The notes beneath the pieces are model-generated. The model searched no databases and had not been told where the DNA came from. It was given only the letters and a program-made list of their open reading frames with translations. DNA of 64,000 nucleotides, taken from the NCBI RefSeq assembly GCF_040869045.1, contig NC_090319.1, positions 304,036,998 to 304,100,997 of the forward strand, read 5' to 3'. Positions 33,880 through 44,449 of this stretch are shown piece by piece. Origin of the DNA: Eurosta solidaginis (taxonomy: Eukaryota > Arthropoda > Insecta > Diptera > Tephritidae). The position numbers and the translations under genes are program-made. How positions within the stretch are numbered: the stretch's first letter is position 1; every line of letters begins with the position of its first letter.

Positions 33880-34670
33880 TTCTATTCTGAACTAATTTTT
33901 CTTCGAGTTATGGCTCCCGAAACATAGAAAATTGCTTAGTCATAAAAGGGGCGGTGCCATGCCCATTTTTTTAATTTGAATTTTTTCCTATTCGTTGTTA
34001 TAAATCCAATGGGGAAATGAAATACCATTGATATAAAGCGGTTTTTTGCAAAGATATAGCCTATTTTATTCATCCACGACCCTTTTAAAAATATTTTATA
34101 TAAAAGTGGGCGTGGTCCTTAACCGATTTAGTTAATTTTTATTCAAAGCATTCCTTATAGTAAAGGCAACCTCTCTGCCGAATTTTGTTACGATAGGTTT
34201 AACGATTTTTGACTTATGATTAATAATATTTGTAAAATTGATGGGCGGAGCCACGTCCATTTTAAAGAAGATGTTTTCAGGTTTTTATCAAGAGTCTCAA
34301 TATCAGTCCCCACGTCAAATTTCAACATTCTAGGTGTGTTATTTACTAAATAATCAGGTGTTTTTTTGTGTTTTCCAAAATTTTATATATATAAAAAGTG
34401 GGCGTGGTTATCATCCGATTTCCAAATCTATTCAGGGGCCAGATAACCTCGTTTACCAAATGTGGTGAAGATATCTCAATATTTACTCAAGTTATCGTGT
34501 TAACGGACGGACGGACAGACGGACATGGCTCAATCAAATTTTTTTTCGATACTGATGATTTTGTTATATGGAAGTCTATATCTATCTCGATTCCTTTATA
34601 CCTGTACAACCAACCGTTATCCAATCAAAGTTATAATAACCTGTGTACAAGTACAGCTGGGTGTAGCAAC
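33729..34670 (+). repeat. GTCCGTCC-family repeat (A), variant copy
   Basis: It starts ACAAGTAAGGAAGTCTAAGT and TTCGGGTGAAACC. It ends with an ACGGACGGACAGACGGACAT run (about 34,504), TGGCTCAATCAAATTTTTTT, the 'TATATCTATCTCGATTCC' block and AACCAACCGTTATCCAATCA. The interior differs from the 47.6-kb copy but keeps GGGCGTGG and CCACG signatures. A TA dinucleotide run lies at 33,848-33,878. Frames of 87-103 codons are by-products. Confidence 0.75.
33848..33878. repeat. (TA)n microsatellite
   Basis: About 31 bp of uninterrupted TA dinucleotides inside the GTCCGTCC repeat. Confidence 0.95.
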
Positions 34671-35371
34671 CAGCATTGCCACTCCGTTCCAAAATTTTTC
34701 GAAGTATGAACAGCTAGTTCCCGCATTTGTAATGCTAAAGCAAGCATACGACCGTGTTAAGGTGCCGTTTTGGCCAAAATTTCAATAGAAAACTTGAAAT
34801 AAGTTCTGAAAAATGCTACGTTCGAGTTGAGCCTATTAAACTCTGTTGGTACAAGTGTGAGTACCAACTGCTCTTCTGTGCATCCTAACACCAACAGTTC
34901 GAAGTTAGTCATTAAATTTGTGATTAGGAACTGTTTCTGTTTCCCTGAAAGCAATATTCAGCTTGTCTGCTCTTTCTAGCCTGAGTTCTAAGCCGATTCT
35001 GCACATTAGTATTGCAGGCTGTATATCGTTATTTTCAATTCCGTATTGTAGTTGTGCAATAATTCAATTGCTGTTATATCCCACAAGTGATAGAGGTTCA
35101 AGTTGAAGATCGAACTTTATTTAAAAAACTCCACGGAAAATACAATTTTGAGATTCGTGGCGAAGTTAACATACCATTTCATTTTCCTTATTGTACCTTT
35201 GTACAAAACTTGATGTTGGGTCTTTCCAGAAAATTTCGAATATACAGTCATCAACAAATAAATTGATAAAATATCTTTCCCTGTCATTGATATGTTCATC
35301 AATATGTTTTTTACATACTAATAAAAATATAAGTACAAATAAATTTACTGTTAGCACATTATGAGTATTTT

Positions 35372-35640
35372 TATACCTTTCATGAACATGAAATGTTATA
35401 TTAACTTTGGTCCGATGTTTGTAACGTTGATAAATATAGAAGATAGACTCACCATTAAGTATACCGAATTGATCAGGGCGACGAACTGAGTTGATATAGC
35501 CATGTCCGTCTGTCCGTTCGTGTGTCCGTCCGTCTGTCGGTTTGAACGCGAACTAGCCCCTCAAATTTTGAGGTATCTCAATGAAATTTGGCACAATGAT
35601 GTATTTTTGTATTATATTAGACATTTGTCGGAATCCAGCA
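35372..35640 (-). repeat. Second GTCCGTCC-type repeat family (B)
   Basis: ATACCTTTCATGAACATGAA, then ATTAACTTTGGTCCGATGTT, AAGATAGACTCACCATTAAG, and the run GCCATGTCCGTCTGTCCG followed by GTCCGTCCGTCTGTCGG. It shares the GTCC run and the AATTTTGAGGTATCTCAATG block with family A but has different flanks. Strand is assigned by analogy to the A copies at 20.2 and 47.6 kb. Confidence 0.6.
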
Positions 35641-35726
35641 TTTTCAGTGATTTGCACCAGATGTCGCAACACTGAGTAAATATAGTTGCTAAAAAGGAAT
35701 AAAAGTAGCAAATTTGCCAGTCAAAC

Positions 35727-35990
35727 AAACCACCGCTGTATAGCCAAATGGTTAGCGCAGCATGCCTAAAGCGTACTGATGATGAAGGCTTAGCACCCTT
35801 CGAAATGGATCTATCTGCGCAGCTATGGCAGGTTGTCTGAAAAATTTTCTACTTACTATTCCAAAAACAAAATACAATTATTCTAATTTATAAAAATTAA
35901 AAAAATAACAATAATTATCATTAGAAAAAAAATTATTGTTCTGGCCTTGAGCTCGATTCGAACCTTGAATGATTTATCAATAGGCCGATA
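35727..35990. repeat. tRNA-derived SINE family 3: head (+) and opposed B-box fragment (-)
   Basis: At 35,731-35,760 the plus strand has GCTGTATAGCCAAATGGTTA then GCGCAGCATGCC, a clear A-box-type tRNA D-arm (TAGCCAAATGG). At 35,940-35,970 the minus strand has GGTTCGAATCGAGCTC, a clear B box. The two halves are opposed, so this is either two SINE insertions or one copy with an inversion. It is not a functional tRNA. Confidence 0.55.
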
Positions 35991-35999
35991 AAAACAAAA

Positions 36000-36844
36000 A
36001 CAATTGTTAAAATCGTTTAGGTATGTACATCTGTTCTCTATATATTTCTTATCTTATACAGCGCATTATTTGGAGATTACTAATGCGATAAGATTATTGC
36101 CGAAGACAGTCCCATCCTTACTTGTTTAATTTGCAGAACTTCTAGTACCAATCTTTAAAAGGTGAATTTTCCGACTGTTTTTTCGAGAAAATTAACGCTG
36201 TATAAGTAGACAGAAATGCCTTGCATGCCTTCTGGCTAAAAAAACCCTGTCGTAAACGTGATCGGAAGTGATGAAAAAATGTCCACTTCTACTCCGTAGA
36301 CTATCTAGCATAGCATGCCCATTATTTTACCGTTTTCAATTCGGATCAAAATTTATGTGCGATATTTTTCACATAAGTATTACTGTCGCGGCTGAGAATA
36401 AAATCCCTTTTTATTTGACTTATAAGGAACACCTTAATCAACATTTTAAAAACTAATTTTAAATATAGTTATTATTATATGTATTTAATTAGCGAGCTTT
36501 GCTCATATTTCTTTATACAATGGTTTTTGTTAATGATATTAGAGAAAAATTGTAGTTATATTTAGTTTAAATGTGCAAAACGCCAAAGCCGGTATACATA
36601 TAACCAGTATGTTCCGCGACATTTACGCGAAAATATACATATAAGAATGCCCATATGGAGCTATGTGTGTGCGCAACAACAAAATTGTATTGTATTGCAT
36701 AGTTTATGCATTTATGTAGGTCTTTTAGATCCTCGGTAACATGCACCATTATGCTTGTCGTACAGCCAGTGAAGACACGCCACAACTACTCGTGTTGTGG
36801 TCGCCAGAGTACACAGCGTAAAAGCAAAATAACCAAAAAGAAAC
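36000..36844. other. Unannotated DNA
   Basis: No supported gene or shared repeat. Frames up to 72 codons have no motif. Confidence 0.4.
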
Positions 36845-36851
36845 ACAAATA

Positions 36852-36990
36852 AGAGAGCCTAAGTTCGGGCAGAACCGAACTAACATACTCAACTGCCAAA
36901 TTACAGCTTGCAAAACTTTTAAGTTACCTTCTTTTTAAAAGTGGGCGGTGCCACGCCCATTGTTCAAAATTTTATAATTTATTTATACTC
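36852..36990 (+). repeat. GTCCGTCC-family repeat (A), 5' end fragment
   Basis: GCCTAAGTTCGGGCAGAACC, then CTGCCAAATTACAGCTTGCA and GGGCGGTGCCACGCCCATTG. This corresponds to 16,620-16,735 and, reversed, to 48,010-48,090. It stops after a TTATACTCAACTG remnant. Confidence 0.65.
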
Positions 36991-37080
36991 AACTGTGGGC
37001 TTTTATCATCCAGTTCCTTGTTATTAAGTTTAAGCAATTGAGACATGTTTATTAATTTAAATTAATTTTATTTTGTATGA

Positions 37081-37235
37081 AATGAGCGGGGATTGCCCTC
37101 ATTGCCTTTTTTAATGTACGAAAACATTTATTGACGCAATTTTTAATTTAGAATTTGTTTAATAATTTGGGGAAATTTTATTTTTAATTTTCATACGTTT
37201 AAAAAAAAAGCAATGAGGGCAATCCCAGCTTCATT
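37081..37235. mobile_element. Palindromic MITE, ~155 bp
   Basis: AATGAGCGGGGATTGCCCTC at the left is mirrored by the complement of AATGAAGCTGGGATTGCCCT at the right; about 25 bp of inverted repeat. The interior is AT-rich with ACATTTATTG. A one-ended relative lies near 12,550. I could not determine a target duplication. Confidence 0.6.
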
Positions 37236-37840
37236 CACACAAATAGACAACATTGGTTAATTCTTTGTAGTTCTATAAAGAGAACAACAGCTAAAAATAT
37301 CAGTTTCTTTGAAACCACCACCAACAAAAAGCATAACTTTAACACATCGCACACTAACTACAAAAGAGTCACAACTTGTAAAATGTAAATGTTCAGGAGA
37401 AAAGAAAAACGGTTTACGTGAAAACGTCTGTAATGTAGTACTGAAATCCAGTTTTAAAAAGAAGGCGACCTTGATTATAAAATGAATTCAAGAAATTTTG
37501 TTGTAATTATTTGGTTACGGGCAATTTTGAATTATGACTATTTATGACAATTATATATGACAATTATTTCATCAAAAAGGGCACATTTCACAATAATACA
37601 AGCAAATGCAATCAACACCAAAACTCGCATAACGGTAATTTTCCAGTTAAAGAAGGAAATAATGACGACGAAATTTAAGGGGCAGTTAGAGATGTGTACT
37701 GTGAATTGGTTTATGGAAAAAACCGATTTTGAAAAATTTGAAGTTATGACTCTTTTGTAGTTAGTGTGCGACATGATTACATACAATGTATAGACTGTGC
37801 AAGGAATAAAATATGCAAGTAAGGCAATTGGGATAAAGTT
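37236..37840. other. Unannotated DNA
   Basis: Mirror-image frames of 67 and 82 codons at 37,538-37,786, no motif. Confidence 0.4.
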
Positions 37841-38424
37841 TGTAACAACTAAGGTGTTTAGGCCACCAGCCTAAATATTCACGACCACGCTAATGCACAT
37901 TTTTAAGAATATTATTATTTACCGGTAACGGCCAACCCTTGCCGCGCGCTAACTACAAAGGAGAAAACTCGACGAAATTTAGCTATCGGCAGGTGGTGCG
38001 AACCTTTTTCGTTTTAAACTCTTTCACTTCTATTTTGGAACGTTCACGAGCGACAGCAGCCATCTCACAGGTAAGCTAAAAGCAACCATTTTCCACATTT
38101 TCCTTTTTAATAATTTGAGATTTTCATTGTAATTAATATTTGCAATTAATAATTTTCGTAAATGTGAACTTGCCAAGTGCATTGTGAATTGTGCATTGAA
38201 TTAATTTAATCATATGCAATTGTCACTTAATTAATATTTGCAATTACTCATTTCCATAAGTTGGCATTTGCCAATTGTATTGTGAATTCCTTATTCTTCC
38301 TAAGTATAGCGATTAATTTCTTTTGTTGTTAATACAGTGAATAAAAATTGTTACTGCGCGATATTAATTCCCTTTTTTATTTCTTTTATTTGCGACGCAC
38401 ACGCCCGACTCCCCCGGGTCCACA
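37841..38424 (+). promoter_or_regulatory. Candidate LTR or promoter/5' leader
   Basis: The stretch starts TGTAACAACTAAGGTG and ends GGGTCCACA, followed by TTGCCGCGCAAAC. It is locally GC-richer than its surroundings. It has a good splice-donor-like CAGGTAAGC near 38,070 and an AATAAA near 38,341. Two ~100-bp imperfect repeats with TTAATATTTGCAATTA lie at about 38,130 and 38,232. This fits an LTR with primer-site-like sequence after it, or an old 5' leader exon. No target duplication or downstream coding region supports either reading. Confidence 0.3.
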
Positions 38425-38454
38425 TTGCCGCGCAAACAAAGACACGACGTGGGT

Positions 38455-38610
38455 GAATGCGTTTGTAACAATTCAACCATCGGTGGAGTGCGGGTTCCAA
38501 TCCCACTACTGCGAGAAAAGGCTTTGAAGAGATTTACGATGTATAATCGAAACAGGTGTCACCTTCTCCGTTGTTTAAATTTTTCCCAAATTATAAAATT
38601 AATAGTATTT
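38455..38610 (+). repeat. SINE family 2 (tRNA-like B box)
   Basis: GAATGCGTTTGTAACAATTC, then GTGCGGGTTCCAATCCCA (B box) and GATTTACGATGTATAATCGA, ending in TTTTTCCCAAATTATAAAAT. It matches both halves of the rearranged copy at 12,725-12,935 and shows the normal head-to-tail order. Confidence 0.6.
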
Positions 38611-38639
38611 TGTTTATTGTTTTATTTTTAGTTATTTCT

Positions 38640-39530
38640 TTTTTGTTTTTTTTTTTTGTTCACAATTTACTATTTCACATAAATCGAATTTGTTACAACG
38701 AAGAAAACTCAAAAAAGAAACAAATATCTACTTAAATCTAAACACTTATAAACACTTTTTGTATCAGTGTAACAGTGCAAAACAGCAGTATATACAACTC
38801 CTCGAGCACTTACATGCATAAAATTTGTGTATATGTTCAAAGACTTTAACTTATAGATAGGTGACGTCATTGCTTTGAGTTTTTTATTTACTTCACTCAG
38901 GTCAACTCTACCAACTGAATACACTGTATCACCTAACGCTATATTATAATAAGTACACTCACGCTCCCATTTTTTATTACTTCATACAGTATACCAATAT
39001 CACAAGCCACGCCTACGCATACACATTCTCTATAACTCAATACTGTACATATACATACCTTACACACTACGCCGGCATTTAATTTGTACCTTTATCCCTT
39101 ACAAGGACAACGCTTACTCTTACATCTTACGCTTACAGTCAACACTCTGTCATACCGTGAGCAAAGATGTTTACAAATCAATACAAGTTTAACGAATTTT
39201 TCCGACTTTCAAAAATCAAATACTAATTATATAAAGTAACTTTAATTTTAGATATTGGCTATTATATTCTTTGTTAGACTAGAATAGATTGGGCTTAAAA
39301 ACAGCCTACTAAAAATAAAAAATTCAGAAAACTCGAGGTATGTATTCGTAAAGTTTTCACGAATTTTCAAATTTTTTCGGAAATATTTTTTAAGATTGTT
39401 GCGCATAGTTTTTATTACCAAATCCAAGGAAGTTTTTATCTTAAATTATAGAAAACAAACAAAAACAGTTTATTTAAGAAATTTGATTAAAAAAAATTGC
39501 CACTATCCTTTTCGTATTTGATGATCTCAG
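38640..39530. other. Unannotated DNA
   Basis: AT-rich and no recognised features. Confidence 0.45.
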
Positions 39531-39534
39531 TAGT

Positions 39535-39708
39535 AACCGAATTTCATTAAGATATCTCAAAATTTACTTAAGTTATCGTCTTTATCAAAAAACGAACATG
39601 ACTGAGTTTTTTTGTTCGAACAAATCATTTTTATTTATCAAACTCTATATTTTCCTCGATTAGTTCATCTTATTGTGACTTGAGCTTTGTACAGCTGAGT
39701 ATAAAAAA
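39535..39708 (+). repeat. GTCCGTCC-family repeat (A), decayed 3' end
   Basis: CATTAAGATATCTCAAAATT, TTACTTAAGTTATCGTC and a terminal TACAGCTGAGTATAAAAAAG. The run of GTCC units has been lost, leaving AACGAACATGACTGAG. Confidence 0.6.
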
Positions 39709-40007
39709 GCGAAAATGCATACACTTACTTACCGACTTTCTCTGGACCATCTCCTGAGAACGCGAAATGTTGGATGCTACGGCACTCAACATTATATTTA
39801 CATATGAAATTTATTATTCAAAAATAAGCCAAGATTAAAGTCAAAACTCACACATGTACACTGGAACAATAATGCAGAAGACAACTGCGGTCTTTTAGAC
39901 CATTCACTAGAGCGTATTAAGTGATACATGTGGAAAAATATTTCTCACGGTATCTACATAGCACCTCGTAAAAAGTTTTGTTTTGTGGGCCCTGTAAAAA
40001 TACCGCA

Positions 40008-40866
40008 GAAAATGGTGGACACGGTGTACAGTGGACGCCTTTTACTCAGCTAGGGGACTTAGAATATGCAGTCGATGTCTGTCTGCTAAGTCACAGAAGT
40101 ACAGACCTTCAACACAATTTAAAAGCTGTCAACACACATGCAACGGAGGCCGGACTAAGCATCAATACAGCGAAAACGAAAGTCATAATATGCCGCTATA
40201 GTATTTCATCAAGTCCATTAATACTTATGGTTGACGAAAATGAAATCGAAGGTGTAGAGTCCGTTGTTTATCTTGGTAGTATTGTCTCAAATAAGAGCGG
40301 TGCAGATGAGTACGTTCAGTCTCGCATAAACAAAGCAAGAATGGTTTTTGGGCAACTGGCAAACGTGTGGAGGTCCAGCCAAATATCTTTAAAAACGAAG
40401 CTTCGACTGTTTAATTCGAATATTAAATCAGTACTGTTTTATGCTTGCGAGACGTGGAAAAGCTCAACTTTAATTCAGAAATGTCTACAAGTTTTTATTA
40501 ATAAATGTCTGCGCCTAATCCTGAAAATTCGGTGGCCGGAAAGAATTTCAAATGACGACTTATGGCCTAGAACAAATCAACCTAAGGCTGCCACAGAAAT
40601 AACCAAGCGTAACTGGTCGTGAATTGGTCACACTCTCAGAAGACCTCCAGTAAATATAGCCAGACAAGCATTTCGATGGAATCCACAAGGAAGCCGACGA
40701 CCTGGTGCATCTGGAAAACTTGGCTGTGGATAAATAACTCGGAGACGCAGGATACACGTGGAATGATATCACAAGAGCTGCACCTAACAGAATAAGATTT
40801 AAGTCGGTGGTCGAGGCCCTATGCTCCAGTAGGAGTTGAGGATGATGATGATGATAATGATGATGT
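40008..40866 (+). pseudogene. RTE-like LINE, 5'-truncated, catalytic YADD changed to YAVD
   Basis: The frame opens with GVQWTPFTQLGDLEYAVD (YAVD at about 40,056-40,067), then VCLLSHRSTDLQHNLKAVN, EAGLSINTAKTK, VVYLGSIVSNKSGADEYVQS, RINKARMVF and KTKLRLFNSNIKSVLFYACE. A TGA at 40,620-40,622 interrupts where homologues continue straight into IGHTLRRPPVNIARQA. After a frame change the tail GDAGYTWNDITRAAPNRIRF ends at TGA 40,838-40,840. A GAT-triplet tract to 40,866 forms the 3' end. Loss of the first catalytic Asp makes it inactive regardless of the stops. It differs from the AAGT-tailed RTE copies. Confidence 0.75.
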
Positions 40867-41754
40867 AAAAATAACAAAATTAAAATGTTTTCTTGGACTG
40901 GTCTCTGATTTCATTCGCTTCATACGAAGAAGACTACGTCTGTAGAACTTTCTGGCCAATTTCACCTTTTACTCCAATTTTTAAAAAATGATATCTATTT
41001 TAAAGCCAAATTAAAAGAAGTGGTTTTTCTATAAAGTTTTTTTTTCTATTCGTTGTCAATTAAGGTTTGCGCAAGCCAGATTGCCTACCTTGTCATCTTC
41101 AGTGAGCACTTTCTTTACCAAAATATCTCATAAGATAAGTTTTAAGGTTAAGGGTGAGTATTTTAATGTTTATTTTCCGCATGCATCGTGATACGCTCTA
41201 ACTTATGGACATGTTTATGTGGAAGAGCTAAGATGCTTATATGTAACGGGTGTTTTTTTTAGAGAATCGTGAAACAAAAAATTTAAAAAAACTGAAGAAG
41301 ATCGATTGTGCCACTACTAAGTATGAAGTATATTTTAAAAGAAACATTTTTTTATTTTTATACTCAAATAATATCAGTTATTTCAGCTTATATGATACGT
41401 GTTTATGCCCGAGGCTTAAATTTCTATTAACTCGAGCCACCCTAATGTCACTACATTATCGACGACTATTCCACCCACATGGATGTATGTATATGTCGTA
41501 CACATATACATGCATGCCGGTGCAAATGTGTGGGGAAGCTTCCCCTTAAAACCTTCCAACGATCGTTCAGCGAACCACAGCTGTCCCGAGGAGCCCCGCC
41601 ACACTATCATTATAAAAGGTAAATTAGTTGTTCTAATTATTTTTCACTTCAATAAAAGCATTATTTATAACGAGAATTATCTAACTTTTTTTCTTCTTTT
41701 ATTTACACATTGTCCAACCGCAATTGTGGTGCCTCCGATCTCCCATCGAGTCAC
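40867..41754. other. Unannotated DNA
   Basis: No supported feature. Frames near 41,250-41,610 overlap on both strands without motifs. Confidence 0.4.
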
Positions 41755-42750
41755 CTCAATTGTTCACTACGCGTTCCCAATATGGGCACCGAGCCTAAAA
41801 GAAAAACAGTGAAGGAAACTACATGTCTGTGTGATAGTACCGCACTCAGAACTGCCACGGGATGTCTTCTTATGTTGCCAGAGCGTCACCTACACAGTGA
41901 GTCTAAAATACTCCCCATAAGGGAAAGAAATGAAATACTGAATAAACAAATTCTGCTGAAAACGCAGAAACCTGAGCATCCCAGCAGACGTATGACTGCA
42001 ACGGCCCTGCTCCCAGGAAATTAAAAGTATTCTGTGCAAGCATCACATATATGTAATACTCCTATATTGCTTATAGAATATGCTCTCAATGTGTTTTGAA
42101 TTTGAAATCAAAACAAGACAGCCTATAAAATTTTTGTGATTGTACCAGCATAAGTGTGACAAGGAAAAATTTATATTTAGGTACATTCGATTATTGAATA
42201 CAAAAACAAACACATTTAAACAGCAATATATCGGCACTCTGATGTTTGGGAATGTACCTGGCCTTTTGTAGCAATATAGGAGTATTATATATATGAAGCA
42301 CCATGAAGAAATCCGGCACTTCAGCCGCATGAAAAAAATATAAAAGATAAGGCCATCAGAGGCATCCAAAAAAGGCGTTGGGCTACTTTGCTAGGGATGG
42401 CCCGGCGAAACCCATTGTTAAGTACAAATACCCTAAAATCACAGTTGAGGAAATCAGCTTCCCCTGAGAGACGCGCTTTACTCTAACTCAACTTCAATCT
42501 GGATACTGTTAAAAGTTAAACTCTTACTTATCCAGGATTAATCCCGACATACCTAATTAATGTATTTTCTGACTGGAATGTGTCCTTGTGTGACATCCAC
42601 CATTTTTTTAAATGCAATTCAGAACCAACGCCTCTTACACGCTTGTCTCATTGGTCTAATCCACCGAAACTGTGAGTTTCCTCGGACAATGATGACAATT
42701 AGTGAGTGGTCGCACCTATTGGATAGGGCGAAGAACTGCAACAACATCAG
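41755..42750 (+). pseudogene. Jockey/CR1-type LINE 3' fragment, split by a MITE
   Basis: The left part encodes TALRTATGCLLMLPERHLHS and RERNEILNKQILLKTQKPEH, the post-RT region of the 58-62 kb element. The right part (42,395-42,750) has the block with TCAATCTGGATACTGTTAAA and CAGGATTAATCCCGAC, and ends GCGAAGAACTGCAACAACAT, matching the other element's GCGAGCATTGCTACAACAAC end. It is interrupted at 42,053-42,288 by an inverted-repeat element. It is dead (many stops). It also shows the unbroken frame at the site where the 58-62 kb copy has a 1-base loss. Confidence 0.75.
42053..42288. mobile_element. MITE inserted in the LINE fragment, likely ATATAT duplication
   Basis: Ends are AATACTCCTATATTGCT on the left and its exact complement AGCAATATAGGAGTATT on the right. 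ATATAT lies directly outside at 42,047-42,052 and 42,289-42,294. Homology to the LINE resumes on both sides (GCATCACATATAT ... ATATATGAAGCACCAT), which fixes the insertion limits to within a few bases. No coding capacity. Confidence 0.75.
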
Positions 42751-42839
42751 TTAATCTCAGATAAGTTTTTTTTTTTTTTTTGGAAAAATATAGAGTTCTC
42801 TTTCAAACAAAAAAAAATAAACGTTTTAGTCAACTAAAT

Positions 42840-43112
42840 AAATAAATATAAGGCGCGATAACCTCCTAAAAAATTCTAAGCCAAGCTTTTCTTCCAATTG
42901 GCGACCTTCGTGGTGTGGTGATGGCGTCATCCGCCTACCACATCGAAAGTCCTGGGTTCAATTTCCGCGAAATCACATCAAAATTAAAAAAAAAATGGTT
43001 TCAATATCGAAACAGTTTTTGTAATCGGGGTCGCCCCTCGGAAGTGTTTTGCAAACACTTCGAGTGTATTTCCGCTATGAACAGCTTACTCTGGTTTACA
43101 ACCAAAATGCAC
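42840..43112. repeat. tRNA-derived SINE (family 1) with inverted 5' part
   Basis: Left part (42,850-42,905): AAGGCGCGATAACCTCC and AAGCTTTTCTTCCAATTGG, the 3' part of the family on the minus strand. Right part (42,906-43,112): the tRNA-like head on the plus strand (TTCGTGGTGTGGTGATGG, CCTACCACATCGAAAGTCCT, GGGTTCAATTTCCGCG) plus GGGGTCGCCCCTCGG. Read on the minus strand this is inverted head followed by sense tail, the form left by twin priming. Confidence 0.65.
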
Positions 43113-43294
43113 CAGAGACGCCATTATGAAATTCCTATGTAAAATCACCCCCTGATTTCGAAAATCGAGGTTATTTTTAATTCTATGGTAATGTTTTTGA
43201 GATATTTACGAATAATACGATTTTCAAAAAAAAAAAAAAAAAATTGGGCCCACTTAATCATATATATCTCAAGAACGAATTAAGCAATTCGAAA

Positions 43295-44103
43295 ACGGAA
43301 GCTTTTAAAAGACAATAAAATTTGCTATAAACTGTGCATACAACGCTTTTTGCTAGGCCCTACAGATTTAAGGATAACGAACAATCATCACGGATTTTTT
43401 CAATTTTTTTTGTTAAAATACAAAAAAAAAAATGTATTTTGCGAGGAAGGATCTCGAAAACTTTTTATTTTTAATAATATTCTGCAAGGCTCGCCGGATA
43501 CTGTTCAGTTTATAATTGCAAGTTATAGGCCGTCATTTACTTAAAAATATAATATGAAGGAACAAGGGGCATGTACTATTATTTATACTCAGATCAAGTA
43601 AAAATCCAAGCCTACCTAGACAAAAAGGTTCCTTAGTTCTACAAAGAAAACACTACCTGCCTTAAAAATATGCTCTTGCTTGAAATGGTTTGAGAAAACG
43701 ATACTAACAGTTTCTTGTATTTAATAACCCTTCGAAAATCTAGCTTCTAACTAACTTATATACGAATACTAACACATACATATGTACCAGTAGGGTACTT
43801 AAATATTAAATGGATATATTTACTTAAATGCTTATAACGTTTGTATTAGTCCATCCATTTTGATGAATGAAAGCTTATTTTTTTTCTTTGTAATAAAACT
43901 GAGCTTAGAGAGAAAAAAAATCTGCAAAAAAATAAAAAGTTTTCGAGATCCTTCCTCGCAAATTTCAAATTTTTTTTATATTTTTACAAAAAAATTGAAA
44001 AAATCCGTAATGATTGTTCGTTATCTTTGAATCTGCAAGGCCTAGCAAAAAGTGTTGTATGCACAGTTTATAGCAAATTTAACCTTTTAAGAGCTTAAAA
44101 ATT
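43295..44103. mobile_element. Foldback-like element with ~185-bp inverted arms
   Basis: The left arm (about 43,295-43,485) and the complement of the right arm (about 43,915-44,103) share AAATTTGCTATAAACTGTGC, TTTTTGCTAGGCC, GATAACGAACAATCAT, CGGATTTTTTCAATTTTTTT and GCGAGGAAGGATCTCGAAAA. Identity is high but not perfect. The loop of about 430 bp has no frame with a known motif. SINE pieces flank it in opposite orientation. Confidence 0.65.
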
Positions 44104-44123
44104 GGAAGAAAAAAAATTTTATG

Positions 44124-44449
44124 CAAGGCGCGATATCCTCCGAAGAGACGTGCTCCCCTATCTAACTTTTCCTACAAATTGGCAGAACGCGACCTAGCTG
44201 TTTTTACGCCGACTCCGAACGGCATCTGCAAGGGAGGTGAGTTTTCACTGAGAAGCTTTTTATGGCAGAAATACACTCGTAGTGCTTGCCAAATCATTTT
44301 CGAGGGCCAACCCCGTTAAGAAAAACTTCCATTCAATTGAAAAAACTTGTTTCTAAAATTTTAGTGTTGCTGTTTCCGGTGCGTGAACCCATGATCTTTG
44401 GTGTGGTAAATGGAGCACGATATCACGACACTACGGCGGCTACCATTTT
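44124..44449 (-). repeat. tRNA-derived SINE (family 1), near full length
   Basis: On the minus strand: head with GCCGCCGTAGTGTCGTG, GTGCTCCATTTACCACACCA, a B-box region GGGTTCACGCACCGG, then GGGTTGGCCCTCGAAAATG, GTGTATTTCTGCCATAAAA, CGTTCGGAGTCGGCGTAAAA and a 3' end TCGGAGGATATCGCGCCTTG. It is the most complete family 1 copy, about 326 bp. Confidence 0.75.

Noticed and set aside
35727..35800. tRNA gene with a good A box (TAGCCAAATGG)
   Set aside because: No matching acceptor stem or properly spaced B box on the same strand.
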